DNA of 64,000 bases from Gnetum montanum (taxonomy: Eukaryota > Streptophyta > Gnetopsida > Gnetales > Gnetaceae): the NCBI GenBank assembly GCA_015680685.1, contig MNCI01014694.1, positions 1,025,025-1,089,024 on the forward strand, written 5' to 3'. Positions 47,117 to 58,547 of the stretch are shown here, piece by piece. Each line of letters begins with the position of its first letter. Position 1 is the stretch's first letter. Made by a program: the position numbers and the translations under genes. Below the pieces are notes generated by a model. That model made no database searches, was not told the origin of the DNA, and was given only the letters and a program-made list of their open reading frames with translations.

Positions 47117-47408
47117 AGTGTTTGAAAATGTGCTACTAAACATGTATTCAAAATACAAATCACTACATGACACACACCAAGTGTTTACCAAAATGTAGTT
47201 CAGAGATGTTGTTTCATGGAATTTGATGATTTCTCATTATTCCAACTAGGGTTTTCACACAATGTGGAAAATGTGGATGCAAATGTTTTTAGCAGGATAG
47301 GTCCCAAACCTATCTACATGCAATTGCATGATATCCAACTTTTGTCAAAATGGTTTTCATGAGGATTCTTTGAAGCTACTAAAGAAAATGATGGTGGCAG
47401 TTGCAGGT
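47117..47408 (+). pseudogene. PPR gene fragment in the right LTR of H, first part
   Basis: Same fragment as 31823-32118: ENVLLNMYSKYKSLHDTHQVFTKM, then FRDVVSWNLMISHYS, then PNLSTCNCMISNFCQNGFHED, then SLKLLKKMMVAV. It breaks off at 47408. Some residues here are closer to PPR consensus than in the left LTR copy. Confidence 0.78.
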
Positions 47409-47647
47409 GTGACATCCCATCCTTGGATGTCATGGAAAATGCCAAATATATGATATATTAGACATTATGCATACAAAGAAAATATACCAAATGCAAAATA
47501 TATGTAATATTTGACATTATGTATAAAGGAAATAATAGGAAAAATGCAAAAAAAGAAGGAAAAGAATGCTTTATTGATATGGAATAGCTTATCCAGATCA
47601 TGCTCTAAGAATGTTCCTTGAAGTTTTCTCCCTTTGGCATATATCCC
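47409..47647. other. orphan segment between the PPR break and copy D
   Basis: 239 bp with no match in the left LTR. It opens with an 8-bp inverted pair (tgacatcc 47410-47417, ggatgtca 47425-47432). It also carries a doubled motif, aaatatatgatat...gacattatgcatacaaag then aaatatatgtaatatttgacattatgtataaag. It could be filler DNA from repair or a small transposon relic. Confidence 0.45.
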
Positions 47648-48438
47648 TGATGAGCGGTGAGGTACTCCTATGCTCAACCATACAAATATGAGCATTTCAT
47701 GCATGATGCGGTTGAATTCGAAGGACTAAGTGCCTATGTGCCTTTGTGGAATGATAACAAGTTGGTTAATCGTTGTCTTCCCAAAGTTACTTGTATGTCA
47801 CAATTGTATGGTTAAGTAAGCTTGAGGCATATTATCTTTATGGTTTTTATGTGTTTTATATCCTGTGCTAATAAGGAGGGGGAGAAAGATAACTAAGTAG
47901 CTAATCTAATTTAACTATTCATTAACTAGGTTCTAAGTATTCCTAACACCAATATCCATTCCCACTTGCGGTACACATCCTGAACCAGTGCAACATTGCT
48001 GGGATTAACAAACGCTAACTGTTACTGGGTTACCAAGTGCTACATGCATGCTCAAAGCGGTTGTACTAAGTGTAATTAACTAAGAGAGTTATAGGATGAG
48101 AGAAATCATTAATTAACTAGGAAAGCATTAAACAATAGTTCCCACTAATTAATCTATTCTATATGCTACAAGGTTTATCATAAAGTTCGTCTTGATTACC
48201 GTACACAAAGTGTGCTCAGGTACACAATGCTCGAATAAAAATACGTTCACTCTATGACTCCCACTACAGGCATGCAGAAATAATTCTAACTCTAGAGGGA
48301 AATTTGGCAAGAGTTTGGCTAAGGGACTAACTTCTAATGTGGAAACCAAGGGTGCCACCTCTTATTTATAGGCAAGGAGGTAGGCTGAGATATCAAGTAT
48401 CTGACATCACATGGTTGATCCCATATCACGGTTCATCA
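47648..48438 (-). repeat. 3' LTR of gypsy copy D with polypurine tract
   Basis: 791 bp between TGATGA (47648) and TCATCA (48433-48438). The PPT gtcatgggggta (reverse strand of 48439-48450) abuts it. A TATA box on the reverse strand (ctataaataag) is at about 48362-48372. Homologous to the LTRs of A, B and C, and at its left end to 63815-64000. Confidence 0.88.
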
Positions 48439-48450
48439 TACCCCCATGAC

Positions 48451-50347
48451 TAAATGAAAACTCATCCTTAAGTTCCTTACAAAATATTGGGAAGGTATGG
48501 GATTATTAACTGAATGACCATTAACAGTGGAGCGGGATGATAGACTCAATGTGCTCGATGAATGGATCAATAGTACAATACATGATAGAATTAGTATTTA
48601 TGACCACAAATTGAACACTGTAGATAAATGACATCTAGCCTTATTTGGCAACTGGAAGAGAAGGAGAGAGAGAGAGAGAAAAAGGAAGACATGTTGCTAC
48701 CGATGCCAAGATTGCACCTTCCATTATTTATCCATTGTCATGCCACCAATCTTTCTCTTTTAGTAACATTCCAGTTTTAGTCCATCCTGAGTGTTTCCTC
48801 TAGGCCCAGTCCATTGTTGTATGATCATCATTTGCACACACAACATAGTCACAAATGAGTGAGGGTAGATAAATCACAATGCAGTTGATACCTTGCCTCG
48901 ATGTAAAGTGCATTAGCTGAGTTGTGGTTATGGCATATACTAATTATGGATTTTTAACACTCGTGACTACCTAAGGTGTACGGGTTATGAAAAATTGAAA
49001 AATTTTTGTGCCTACGTCCCCATGACTAAGAGCAAACCTCTAGTAGAGATACGGTGAAAAAATATAAGGAATAAGAAGGGTGGAGAAAAAGTAATAATGG
49101 TAACGCCAATAAAATGGATGTCATGGATGGGGATGAAACAAAAAATTATTGATTGTAGGAAATGTTTAAGGGAAATAAGTTAACAAATGCACCAAAAAGG
49201 AATGTCAATGGGTCCTCCCCAAAGCAGGCTCATGCCCTTAATGCCCTGACAGACCCACAAACCAAAGAGTCCATAGGCTCTAGGAATTTCATTGGGAAGC
49301 AAGAGTTAAAAACTTACCCACAAGAAATTACCAAGGAAGAATAATGCATCAACTAAGATACAAACTAATGATAAAAATGACAATGAGGTGAGAAATGGAA
49401 AAGAAAGGTGGAGAGGAGAGAATGGAATGGAAACCCAAGAACAAGGTTGTGTAAAGTTCCTTGTGTGTTTCATGGTTAATGTGACCAAGTAGAACTCATT
49501 CCAAATCCAAGATCAAAAAACCACATTTAGTAACCTTGCATCAACACATTTGACCAACCCATCCTCTTGAAGCAACAAGAATGCCTCTACAAAAAGTTAC
49601 CACCATTCCGAGGAGAGCGAGATGGAGAACTAAGAAGTGAGAAAGGGCCTTAGTTAGAGGAAACCTTTAGGCATGGGTAACATGTCTTTCTAGTGCCATA
49701 ACCAGTGCATGTAGCCTAAGTTAATTATTATGTCTAAGGGGTGTGCTTTGAATTCTCACTATTTTTTTTTGTGTTTTTCGTGTGAGAACCACACCATGCA
49801 AAGACTTATTTTTATGTACTCAACTTCTAGTGATTTGATGAATGGTTAGAATGGTAGAAAACCCAAGGAAAAAGCATCCAAGAACTCAAGAGAATAGCCA
49901 GCACAAATGCATAGAATCCCTTTGAAGTCACACCCTTTTCATCCCTTGAGTCCTTCTTTAGTTTGAGAAATACTCAGCCACTAATTCATTAATAGTTTTA
50001 TTAGAAAAAGGGATTGTATAGTTCCAAGCCAAGGGACACCATAGGATTGTATGGATGTATGAACAACATGGACTCATTGCCTATTTAATCAAAAGAACCA
50101 TACCTTACTATCAACATCATACTTCAAAGGTAAAATCCAAACATTAGCAATCAATATGATATTATTCATGCCACCATCATGAACACTTATTGGGTGATGA
50201 ACAAAACAAAATCACATGAAGAAATGGTAAAAATATAAACGATGATGTAAAAAAAAAATACGAAAGATTAAAGAAATGTGTAAAACAAAAAATGTGTAAA
50301 AAAATGTGTAAAATAAAAATTTAGAAAGATCTAAGGGCCTTCAATGA
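48451..50347 (-). other. spacer of gypsy copy D
   Basis: Non-coding, homologous to 56319-58537 of copy C in reverse. It contains a (GA)n tract at 48659-48682. The junction where A and B carry the third ORF has no ORF here: the spacer runs through aggctagatgtcattt directly into the 3' flank. Short frames are chance. Confidence 0.7.
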
Positions 50348-51540
50348 TTAGCAGAGGTGGCCATCTCCCCCATGACTATGTTGGAAGGGGGAGATCTGAA
50401 ATAATGAGCAAGGTTTCCCACCTACAAAGGTAGCATATGTTCTAGCTATCCTAAACTCATGGAAAGGTTTTGTTTGTTTCACATTGACTAATAGTCTTTT
50501 ATCTGGGATCTCAGGTTTATATATGATCATGGCTCCTAAAGGAAAATTTTCATAGATAATGTAAGGTCCTTCCCACAGTGTTTGAAATTTTGTATGTTGG
50601 GACACATGTATGGGGTTCCAGTAGAGAACCTTATCTCTTGGCTGATACTTAAATTTCCTAATTTTTAGGTCATGACAGGGCAGCTAGTTGGTTCTCATCT
50701 AGCAAGTTAAGAGTCATCAACCTTTGTTTTTGTGCTAGATCAAGGTCAAGGTTGAGGTCACATGTCGTGGCTAGTGTACAGAGCTTAGTTTGGATAGGGA
50801 GCATTAGAAGTTTTTCATACACTAACTCATAGGGAGAGTAGCCTATAGGGAGTTTCCATGTGAAGTGGTATGCCCAAAGAGAATCATTCAGTTTAGTGCT
50901 CTAGTCTCACTTATACTTGATAATGGTTCTGGTCAATATCTTGGTAATCTCCTTGTTGGTGACCTTATCTTGACCATTTTCTTGGGGGTAGTATGATGTA
51001 GTTAATTTGTGCTTAACCCCTAAGCGTTGCATTAATTTCTGAAAAGTTGCACTTGTGAAGTGTGTTCCATTGTCTAAGATAAGTGCACGTGGCATACCAA
51101 ACCTATTGATGACTTGTTGCTGAACAAATCTTATAACTATAGACGATGTGCAATCCTTAACCACAGCTGCTTCAACCCATTTTGTTAAGTAGTCTATGAA
51201 AACTATGATGTAAGATTTTCCATTGGACATTGGTGTAATGGGGCCCATGAAATCAATTCCCCAAATGCCAAAGGGTTCTAATAATTAAATCCATTGTTAT
51301 GAATCCTCCATTGTAGTAGTCATTCCCACATCATATTGACAACGTTCACAACATTGGACGAAGTGATGGGTTTCCAAGAACAAGGTAGGCCAATAATACC
51401 CTGCAAGCAGGATATTGATGGTCGTTCATCTCCCCAAATAATGACCCCCACAAGGGCCCTTATGAGCATCTTGGAGAACTTTCAATTGATCTCTATCAGG
51501 AACACACCATTGAACCAAGCCATCAGAACATAATTTTCAA
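50348..51540 (-). pseudogene. integrase, gypsy copy D
   Basis: Open from 51248 to 50907: MGPITPMSNGKSYIIVFIDYLTKWVEA with the first core Asp, then RALILDNGTHFTSATF with the second, then SYYPQENGQDKVTNKEI with the Glu. After a frameshift the C-terminal part follows at 50605-50348: HTKFQTLWEGPYIIYENFPLG and DKRLLVNVKQTKPFHEFR. Upstream (51540-51290) the zinc-binding part is readable, with CEHC altered. Best preserved integrase of the family in this window. Confidence 0.87.
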
Positions 51541-53598
51541 AGTTGTCCATTAATCTCCATAAAGTACTTGGCACTATGAAGAAGCTGTTGTTTCTTCTTA
51601 AGGTCTACCTTTTGTGGTGTTTGGTGGGTAAGGAGATAGATAAGAATGCTACTGTACCAGTTTGTCTCCATGGGTGATTGGTTATTCACTACACCGGCAA
51701 AGAGGAACTCATCAGAGAAATGATCTAAAATTGGATACCCATCCTCTTTGTTTTCCCAATGCAACTGAGAAAAATGATCAGCAACTATGTTCTCGATGCC
51801 TTTACAATAGATCATTGTTAGATCGAACTCTTGTAGGATTACCAACCATCATATAATACAGGGGATTACCATTGGCTTATTCATGAGGAACTGGATTGCA
51901 CTATGATCTATGTGTATAAATACTTTGTACCCCAATACATAGTGCCTAAATTTTTCTAGTGCAAACACTACAACCATCAATTCTTTTTCTATAGTAGTGT
52001 AGTTAAGTTGTGCACCAGCTATACTTCTACTTGCACAGTCGATGTAATAAGGGCATTTTTGGTCATCTAACTATGTAAGTACAAGTCCTAAGGCATAGTT
52101 GGATGCATCAGTCATGACATGGAACAACTTGGCCCGGTTACGAGCTTGTAGAATGGGTATTTCTACCAACTTCTATTTCATAGTTTGGAAAGCTAGTTCA
52201 CATTCCCTAGTCTACTTGAAGGGTACATCCTTTTTGGTTAACTCTACCAATGGTTTGGTAATCTTCAAAAAGTTCTCTATGAATCTCCTATAGTACCTAG
52301 TGTGTCCAAGGAATAATCGAATGTCTTTGATAGTTTCCAGTTGGCGGGTGATTCCTTAGATGACTTTGATTTTCTTAGGGTCTGCCTCTATCCTTGCATG
52401 TGAGATTGAATGCCCAAGTACTATGCCTTCTTGGACCATCAAATGGCTTTTTTTCCAGTTGAGCCTCAAATTAGTTTCTACACATCTTTTCAACACTTGC
52501 TCTAATCGGTCCAAGGCTTGATCAAAACTTGCTCCATAAGTGGAGAAGTCATCCATAAAGACTTCCACACCATTTCCTATCTATTGCTGGAATATGCTTA
52601 GAACTAAGCGTTGAAACATTGTAGGGGCATTGCACAAGCCAAACGGCATTTTTTTGTATGCAAACATTCCCCAAGGACTGGTGAACGTAGTTTTGGCTTG
52701 GTCTTTTAGGGCTATTTATATTTGGTTGTATCCACTATAGCAATCCAAAAAACTATAATAGTGATGCCCTACAATTGTGTCTAAGACTTGGTCAACAAAT
52801 GGCAATGGAAAGTGATCCTTGTATGTTGTCATGTTCAGCAACCTCAAATCTATGCACACCCTTCATTTTCCTCCCTTTTTAAGCATGATTACTAGGGAGC
52901 TAACCTATTCACTAGCAGCAATGACATATATGAACCTAGCCTTAGAAGATGTTCAATTTCTTCTTTTACTACTTGATTCAACTTTGGATTCAATTGCCTC
53001 TATGGTTGTTTTTGAGGCTTCATGGAGGAGTTAATGTAAATCCTATGCTGGCATATCCTAGGATCTATTCTAGTTAATTCTGAATATGACCAAGCAAAGG
53101 CTTTTGACCACTTTTTTATTACCTTTAGCAAACTCTCTTTTTGTTGCAAAGCAAGTCTTGCATTGATGATTGCTGATTTTCCATTCTTAAGGAACATGTA
53201 TTTCATACTGGTGGGCAATGGTTTTAGCTCCAAGGGCTCTTTTTTAAATTTCCTAGGAATTTCCAACTTCCCCCAATTGATGTTTTCTAAATTAGGACTA
53301 GGAAGTTGGCGATGGACTTTCTCTAATGCATCAATGCTATCTATGTAAGCGCAAGCCAAACCCTTAGTTACTTCCATGCATATAAGTGAGCTACTTTCTT
53401 GATTAGCTATCAGCCACTGGGTGTCTTCTGGTCATGTGGCTATTTCATATAGGAACCTTTGTATGTTGATCATTTGTGCACATTGATTGCCTGCAGGCAA
53501 TGTTAAACTTTGCACAACCCATGATCTCTTCACGCAATTTCACCCTGTGTCACTATATGCGATGCATGGAATCTTCTTTTTCTAGATCTTTTTGAAAG
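51541..53598 (-). pseudogene. reverse transcriptase and RNase H, gypsy copy D
   Basis: On the reverse strand. The linker ENINWGKLEIPRKFKKEPLELKPLP and KWSKAFAWSYSELTRIDPRICQHRIYINSSMKPQ is at 53377-53000. The reverse transcriptase palm has EVFMDDFSTYGASFDQALDRL with an intact FMDD (52568-52356), then NWKKSHLMVQEGIVLGHSIS. RNase H ends in QEFDLTMIYCKGIENIVADHFSQLHW (51845-51750). Two frame changes and several stops are present. It has fewer lesions than A or C. Confidence 0.87.
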
Positions 53599-54210
53599 TA
53601 TTTTCCTTAGATATTTCTAGGGAAAGATTGCAGATACCTAGGTGTGCATCAATAATGCTTAGTCATGCAATTCCCATTATGATTGGTAAGTCCCCCTTCC
53701 TGTTGTTCACTTGAATCACCAGGAAGTCAGCTAGATACAACCATCCACAAACAGTGATAACTATGTCCTCCACTAATCCCAAGGGAATAGTGATGGACTG
53801 GTTGGGCAACTCTAAATGAATGTTACTCTTTTTTAATGGAGGCAAGTTCCATGCCTTATACATTTCTCGGGATATTAGGTTGACACCGAAACCTGAATTC
53901 AAAAGAGCTTTGCATGGCTCATTCCCAATGATTTGTAGATATATTAAGGGACTCCTAGGATCAGAGAATTTCCTAGGAAGGTAGCCAGCTTTGATCCAAT
54001 TAGTAACGACATGTGTTAACATGACTGTATGCATTGAATGTGGTGTTAAGTTCGAAGGGGGCTCTAAAGCTTTAGTTGATATGGAGGTATCCAAAGACTT
54101 AGCCACTTGGGGTTGCCAAGGCTTGGTTGGATTGTTGGTTCTAAAGAAAGATCTTTTCTTTGTATGATTGCCAAAACCAATAGTAGGTTGAGGATTAATA
54201 GCCCTTGTGA
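53599..54210 (-). pseudogene. protease and preceding linker, gypsy copy D
   Basis: Open from 54217 to 53663. A linker with KKRSFFRTNNPTKPWQPQ is followed by MLTHVVTNWIKAGYLPRKF. The protease follows: LIYLQIIGNEPCKALLNS, then GFGVNLISREMYKAW, then PLKKSNIHLELPNQSITIPLG and PIIMGIA. The catalytic triplet is NSG, with Asn codon AAT (53899-53897). The match to element H's PPR fragment starts immediately right of 54210, so the truncation is exact there. Confidence 0.83.
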
Positions 54211-54500
54211 AACCCACAAGTGAAAATTGGTGTAACTAGCAATATCAGCATTAATATAGCTTGTGCTAGTGTTAGAGCATTGCAATACGTGAAAGAGATA
54301 CATGCTTATGCCATAAAAATAGGGCTCCAAGATTGCACTTCTATTGCCATTTACTTCATTGACTTTTATGCAAAGTATGGGAAGGTGTAGGATGCATGCC
54401 TAGTTTTTGATAGAATTCCTTATAGAGATGTGGTATCCCCAAATGAGGTCACTTTTATGGCTTTGTTTACTTCTAGTAACCATGTTTGCTTTTTGGAGTA
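54211..54500 (+). pseudogene. PPR gene fragment in the right LTR of H, second part
   Basis: Continues the fragment after copy D: NPQVKIGVTSNISIN, then KEIHAYAIKIGLQDCTSIAIYFIDFYAKYGKV, then DACLVFDRIPYRDVVSPNEVTFMALF, then GLNFFELMQYD. It matches 32419-32690 and extends a little further in readable PPR sequence. Two stops lie at former Gln/Glu codons. Confidence 0.78.
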
Positions 54501-54825
54501 GGGTTTGAATTTCTTTGAATTAATGCAATATGATTGTGCTATCTGATGAGCCAAAGGATGTTGATGTTGCCCTAATTATAATATATGTATAATATCTATA
54601 TAGTTTATATATAAACCTAGTTAAACTACCAATATAAAGAATTACACATAATCATACTATAATTATATCAACCATAACCTATAATATAATAAACTAAAAT
54701 AATCATTAATTAAACACTAACCAAACAATTAACAATATGAAATACAAAATAAAATTAATTGAAATGCATGAATTTGACAAGAATTCCTATTTAAAAAATA
54801 AACTAATTTTTGGTTTAACACCAAG

Positions 54826-56318
54826 GTGAATCCTAGTATCATATGGTCAGATAGATTGAAAGGGAACCAAGAATGTGATTGCTAACCACTTGTCTTAGTT
54901 GTGATGGGACAAGAAAGAGGAGAAGAACCTACTTTTTGATCAATTTCTTGATGAACTCCTCTTTACTAGTGCTATAAATAAATGAGTGCATAATAAACCT
55001 AACTAGTACAATGGCATCCTCACCTACCTTCTCACTTATAAGATTTCATAAGAGTTGGACAATAGGAAGAAACAATAGTTTCTTTATCAAGTCAAACACT
55101 TCATAGAGATCAAGAAACACCTTTACTAGGTGTGTACTGATGGCCTAGTTCATTGATGTGTTCCTAATGCTGTCAACTACATATTCTCTAAGACCCTCAC
55201 AAGGGTCCTTGTGGGTGTCACTATGCTAGGAGATGCATGACCCTTAAGATCCTAATGTTAGGATAAAATTGGACAACACTCTTCAGGGATGCTCACCAAT
55301 TTGTCCACTCTTGCGAATGCTGCCAATGTCATTGTGGAATGACCACTCTTATGCAGGGACCTAAGTAATGGATCTAAATACTAAAACCCTTTAACATTTA
55401 GGGCATTGACTTCATAGGTCCAATCACACCTATGTCAAATGGGAAGATGTACATCATAGTCACTATTGACTATTATATGACATGGCTAAAAGTAGCATCT
55501 ATCACCAACTATACATCTTCTATAGTTACTCAGTTTATACAACAAAATGTTATCAATAGGAATGGTGTGCCATGTGCACTTATTTCTGACCATGGTACTC
55601 ACTTTATAGGCACCACCTTTTGAAAGCTCATGTAACGCTTGGTGGTAGAACATAAATTAACAACACCTTACCACCCCCAAGCCAATAGTCAAGTAGAGGT
55701 AACAAATAGGAAAATCACTAAGATCTTAATAAGAATAATTAGCAATATAGGAGAGACTAGAGCACTAAACTTAACAATGCTCTTTGGGCCTGTTGTTCAA
55801 CCTAGAAACTCCCTATAAGCTATTTTCCCAATGAGTCGGTGTACAAGAAACTGCCAACTCTTCCTATTCAATCCAAACTTTGTCAACTTTCAACATCTTG
55901 TGATCTTGACCTTGACCTTAGTCTAGCACAAAAAGAAAGACTAATCAACCTTAACGTGCTAGATGATAATAGATTAGTGGCCTTGTCCTTGAATGAAGTG
56001 CACAAAGCATTCAACAAACAATGCTATGACCTCAAAATAAGGAAAGTAAAATTTCAACTAGAAGATAAGGCCCTTTATTGGAACCCCACACATGTGCCAC
56101 AAAGAACTAAGTTCCAGAAATTTTGGGAAGAACCTTACATCATCTATGAAATTTTTCCCTCTAAGGCCATGTTGATATACAAACCTAAAAGTCCAAATAA
56201 GAAATTGCTAGTCAACATACAAAAAATCAAACCTTTCCATGATCCTAAGAGAGCCAGTGACCATAACACCTCTTCAAATGAACAAGCATGCTTAGTATTT
56301 CATATCTCTTTCTTCTAG
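54826..56318 (+). pseudogene. end of RNase H and integrase, gypsy copy C
   Basis: Picks up the domain interrupted at 30373: RTKNVIANHLS (54870-54900), then FLDELLFTSAINK. The integrase zinc-binding region is frame-shifted around 55170-55330. The core reads MSNGKMYIIVTIDYYMTWLKVA, then PCALISDHGTHFIGTTF with Asp-to-His in DNG, then ANSQVEVTNRKITKI in another frame. The C-terminal domain is open at 55839-56318: SLAQKERLINLNVLDDNRLVALSLNEVH, then KVKFQLEDKALYWNP and IQKIKPFHDPKRASD. It ends with TAG at 56318. Confidence 0.86.
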
Positions 56319-58537
56319 CTTAGTTGTGCGAGAGATGGACATCCATTCTTATCATACAAAGTGGCTCCTCAATTTTTATAATTTTTTGTTTTAGACCATT
56401 TTTTTGTTTTACAACGTCATTAGTACATTTTTCTCTTTCTTACATATTTTAAAATTTATTCATATTTTAATTTTTTTGTTTTGAATTTATTTTATGCTTT
56501 TCTTGTGTTTGTTTTGTCTTGTTTTTACCTTCTTGCCAATAGAACACAATGTAACTATGGTTGCTATTTATGACGATTTGTACTATAATATTGTTTTATT
56601 ACTAATGTTTGGATTTTATCTTTTAATTTTTCTATTGATAACTAAGACATGGTTTCTTTTTCATGAAATAGGTAGTGAGTCCACATAATCCATCCATCCA
56701 CAAACTCTATAGTGTTCCTTATTTTGGAGATATGAGGTCCCTTCCTTAATGAAACTTTTAATGAACTTGTGACATTGGTAGTTTTCAAACCTGGGAAGGA
56801 TTAAATGGATTGATGAGGATGTGAATTCAAGGGGATTTGATACTCTTTGTTCTTTCTTATCCTCTTAACTGCATGAGTGTTTTCATGGATTTCTCACTAT
56901 TCCATTGTTGAACAATAATAGGAAGCTAAAAGTCTTTACATGGTGTGGTTCCCATCCAAAAATCATAAAAACATAAAATACCAAAAAAATGATGGAAATT
57001 AAAAGCACATCCCTTAGATTCAATAAAGGGCTACAAGCAGTAGTTATGAGACTAGAAAGACATGCTACCCATCCCTAAAGATCCCCTATAACTAAGGCCC
57101 TTTCTCACTTATTGCTTCTCTTTAAGGAATAGTGATTGATCTCTGAGAGCATTCTTACATCTTGATGGGCTAGATTGGTCTAAAAGTATCAATGAAAAGT
57201 TACTAGAAGTGGTTGGTTTTGATCTAGACTAAGAATGAACTTTATCAGGTCATCTTAATTATAAGATCCACAAGGGAGTTCATGTAACCACAATTTGATA
57301 CTTCATTCCACCTTCTATTTCATCTGCTATTGCTTTACATAACTCACCTCACTATAGGGTCTTCATGGTTTCATTTAATGTCTTAGTTTGATGTGTCAAA
57401 ATCTTTACATAGTTTCTTACAAGATTTAATCCTTAACTTTCCATGACCATTAATCAACCATGGGATCCACACACTCTTTGGTTTGAAGGCATGTAAGGGC
57501 ATTAAGGGCATGAGCTTTCTTTGGGAAGGACCCACTTGCATATGTCTTGGTTGGGCTAGTTAATTTCTTTATCCTTATGTACTTTTGCACTCAAATCCTT
57601 TGTGTGTCCCATCAGTGACATCCAATTATGCACTCCTTCACAATGTTCTCCAATGGAAAACTTTTTTTTGTTATGAATTATCTAACCCTCTTTAATCATT
57701 TCATCGTGTTCATGGCTTTTTTGGCTCTCCAAGAACTTCACATTATGTTAAAACTCTTTTTTGAAAATTTTTAGAGCCTAGAACCTTCAAGATCCATAAC
57801 TTTCCAACTGCATGTCCGATTTACCTCATTTTTTAGTCCTACTACTACTAAAGGTAAGCTCTATATCATGGAGGCCACACAAGTTTTTGACAAGAAACTT
57901 TTCAAAATTTTTTCTAACTTCCAGAATAGTTTAACAAATGAAAGAACATTAAAATCATCAATTTATGAGGTTAAATCCTTCCAAAAAAATTTGGTAGCCA
58001 CAAAAATTAAATAATATTAAAATAATCAATTTGTCATAATCACAACTGAGCCAAGTGTAACTACCCAAGAGAGATAAGGTACCTATATGTTATAAGTTAC
58101 TAATTATATGTTAATCCTTGGCTCTACTGTGATCACAAATGACACCAAAAGGGAAGCATGGACTAGAAGTGGGACCATCCCAACTGAGGGACAAGTGGCC
58201 TAGAGTGGGAAGGAGTTAACAACTTGAACAAACCCTAGGAGTAGGTAGCAGGAGCCCATGCAACAGGACCTCTTCATGATTGTTCAATCTTCTTCCTCAT
58301 TTTTGAGTTAATAGAGGGGTTTGGATGTCAATTCTTCCAAGGTGTTCAATTTTGTTGTCATGAAAACCAAATTTTGTAAAACATTATAAATCCATACACT
58401 TCAACACATAGCATCCATTTATTTGGTCTAAGTCAATTGGCGTATCAATTAGTTAGTTAATAATCCCATACCTTCCTAATATTTTGTAAAGAACTTGTTC
58501 CTCCTTTTGTTCACTTGAGGACTAGTTTTCATTCAAT
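56319..58537 (+). other. spacer of gypsy copy C, lacking the third ORF
   Basis: Homologous to the spacers of A and B up to about 57930, then to B at 9905-10160 (58040-58260). It joins directly to the region before the PPT (58315-58540). The coiled-coil ORF and the palindrome/TATA module expected at about 57640-57740 are both missing. No coding seen. Confidence 0.72.
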
Positions 58538-58547
58538 CATAGAGGTA

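Larger units (their letters stand above)
47648..54210 (-). mobile_element. gypsy copy D, 5'-truncated, reverse strand
   Basis: Same family as A, B and C. On the reverse strand: protease (from 54210), reverse transcriptase, RNase H, integrase to 50348, spacer, PPT, 3' LTR (48438 to 47648). Gag and the 5' LTR are missing; homology ends at about 54210 in the linker just before the protease. It is less decayed than A and C, with longer open stretches, an intact FMDD motif and more CpGs in its LTR. It lacks the third ORF. Confidence 0.85.
30374..54820 (-). mobile_element. non-autonomous long-LTR retrotransposon H carrying a PPR gene fragment in its LTRs
   Basis: The reverse strand is the sense strand. 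The 5' LTR is on the right (46613-54820, broken by D) and the PBS is 46592-46609. Internal DNA is 44514-46612 and the PPT is gttggggactg (reverse strand of 44514-44524). The 3' LTR is on the left (30374-44513, broken by an 11.5-kb insertion). Flanks ccaac (30369-30373) and ccaag (54821-54825) form a 4/5 target duplication inside copy C's RNase H. With insertions removed the LTRs are about 2.6 kb and the internal part only 2.1 kb without gag or pol, which is the layout of a LARD-type non-autonomous element. Confidence 0.8.
46613..54820 (-). repeat. 5' LTR of element H (right copy), interrupted by copy D
   Basis: Homologous to the left LTR from 46613 to 47408 and from 54211 to 54820. The break contains 239 bp of orphan sequence (47409-47647) and copy D (47648-54210). 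About 300 bp present in the left LTR (32119-32418) are missing here, so D's arrival was accompanied by a deletion. The end tggtttaaca (54811-54820) gives LTR start TGTTAAACCA on the reverse strand. Confidence 0.78.
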
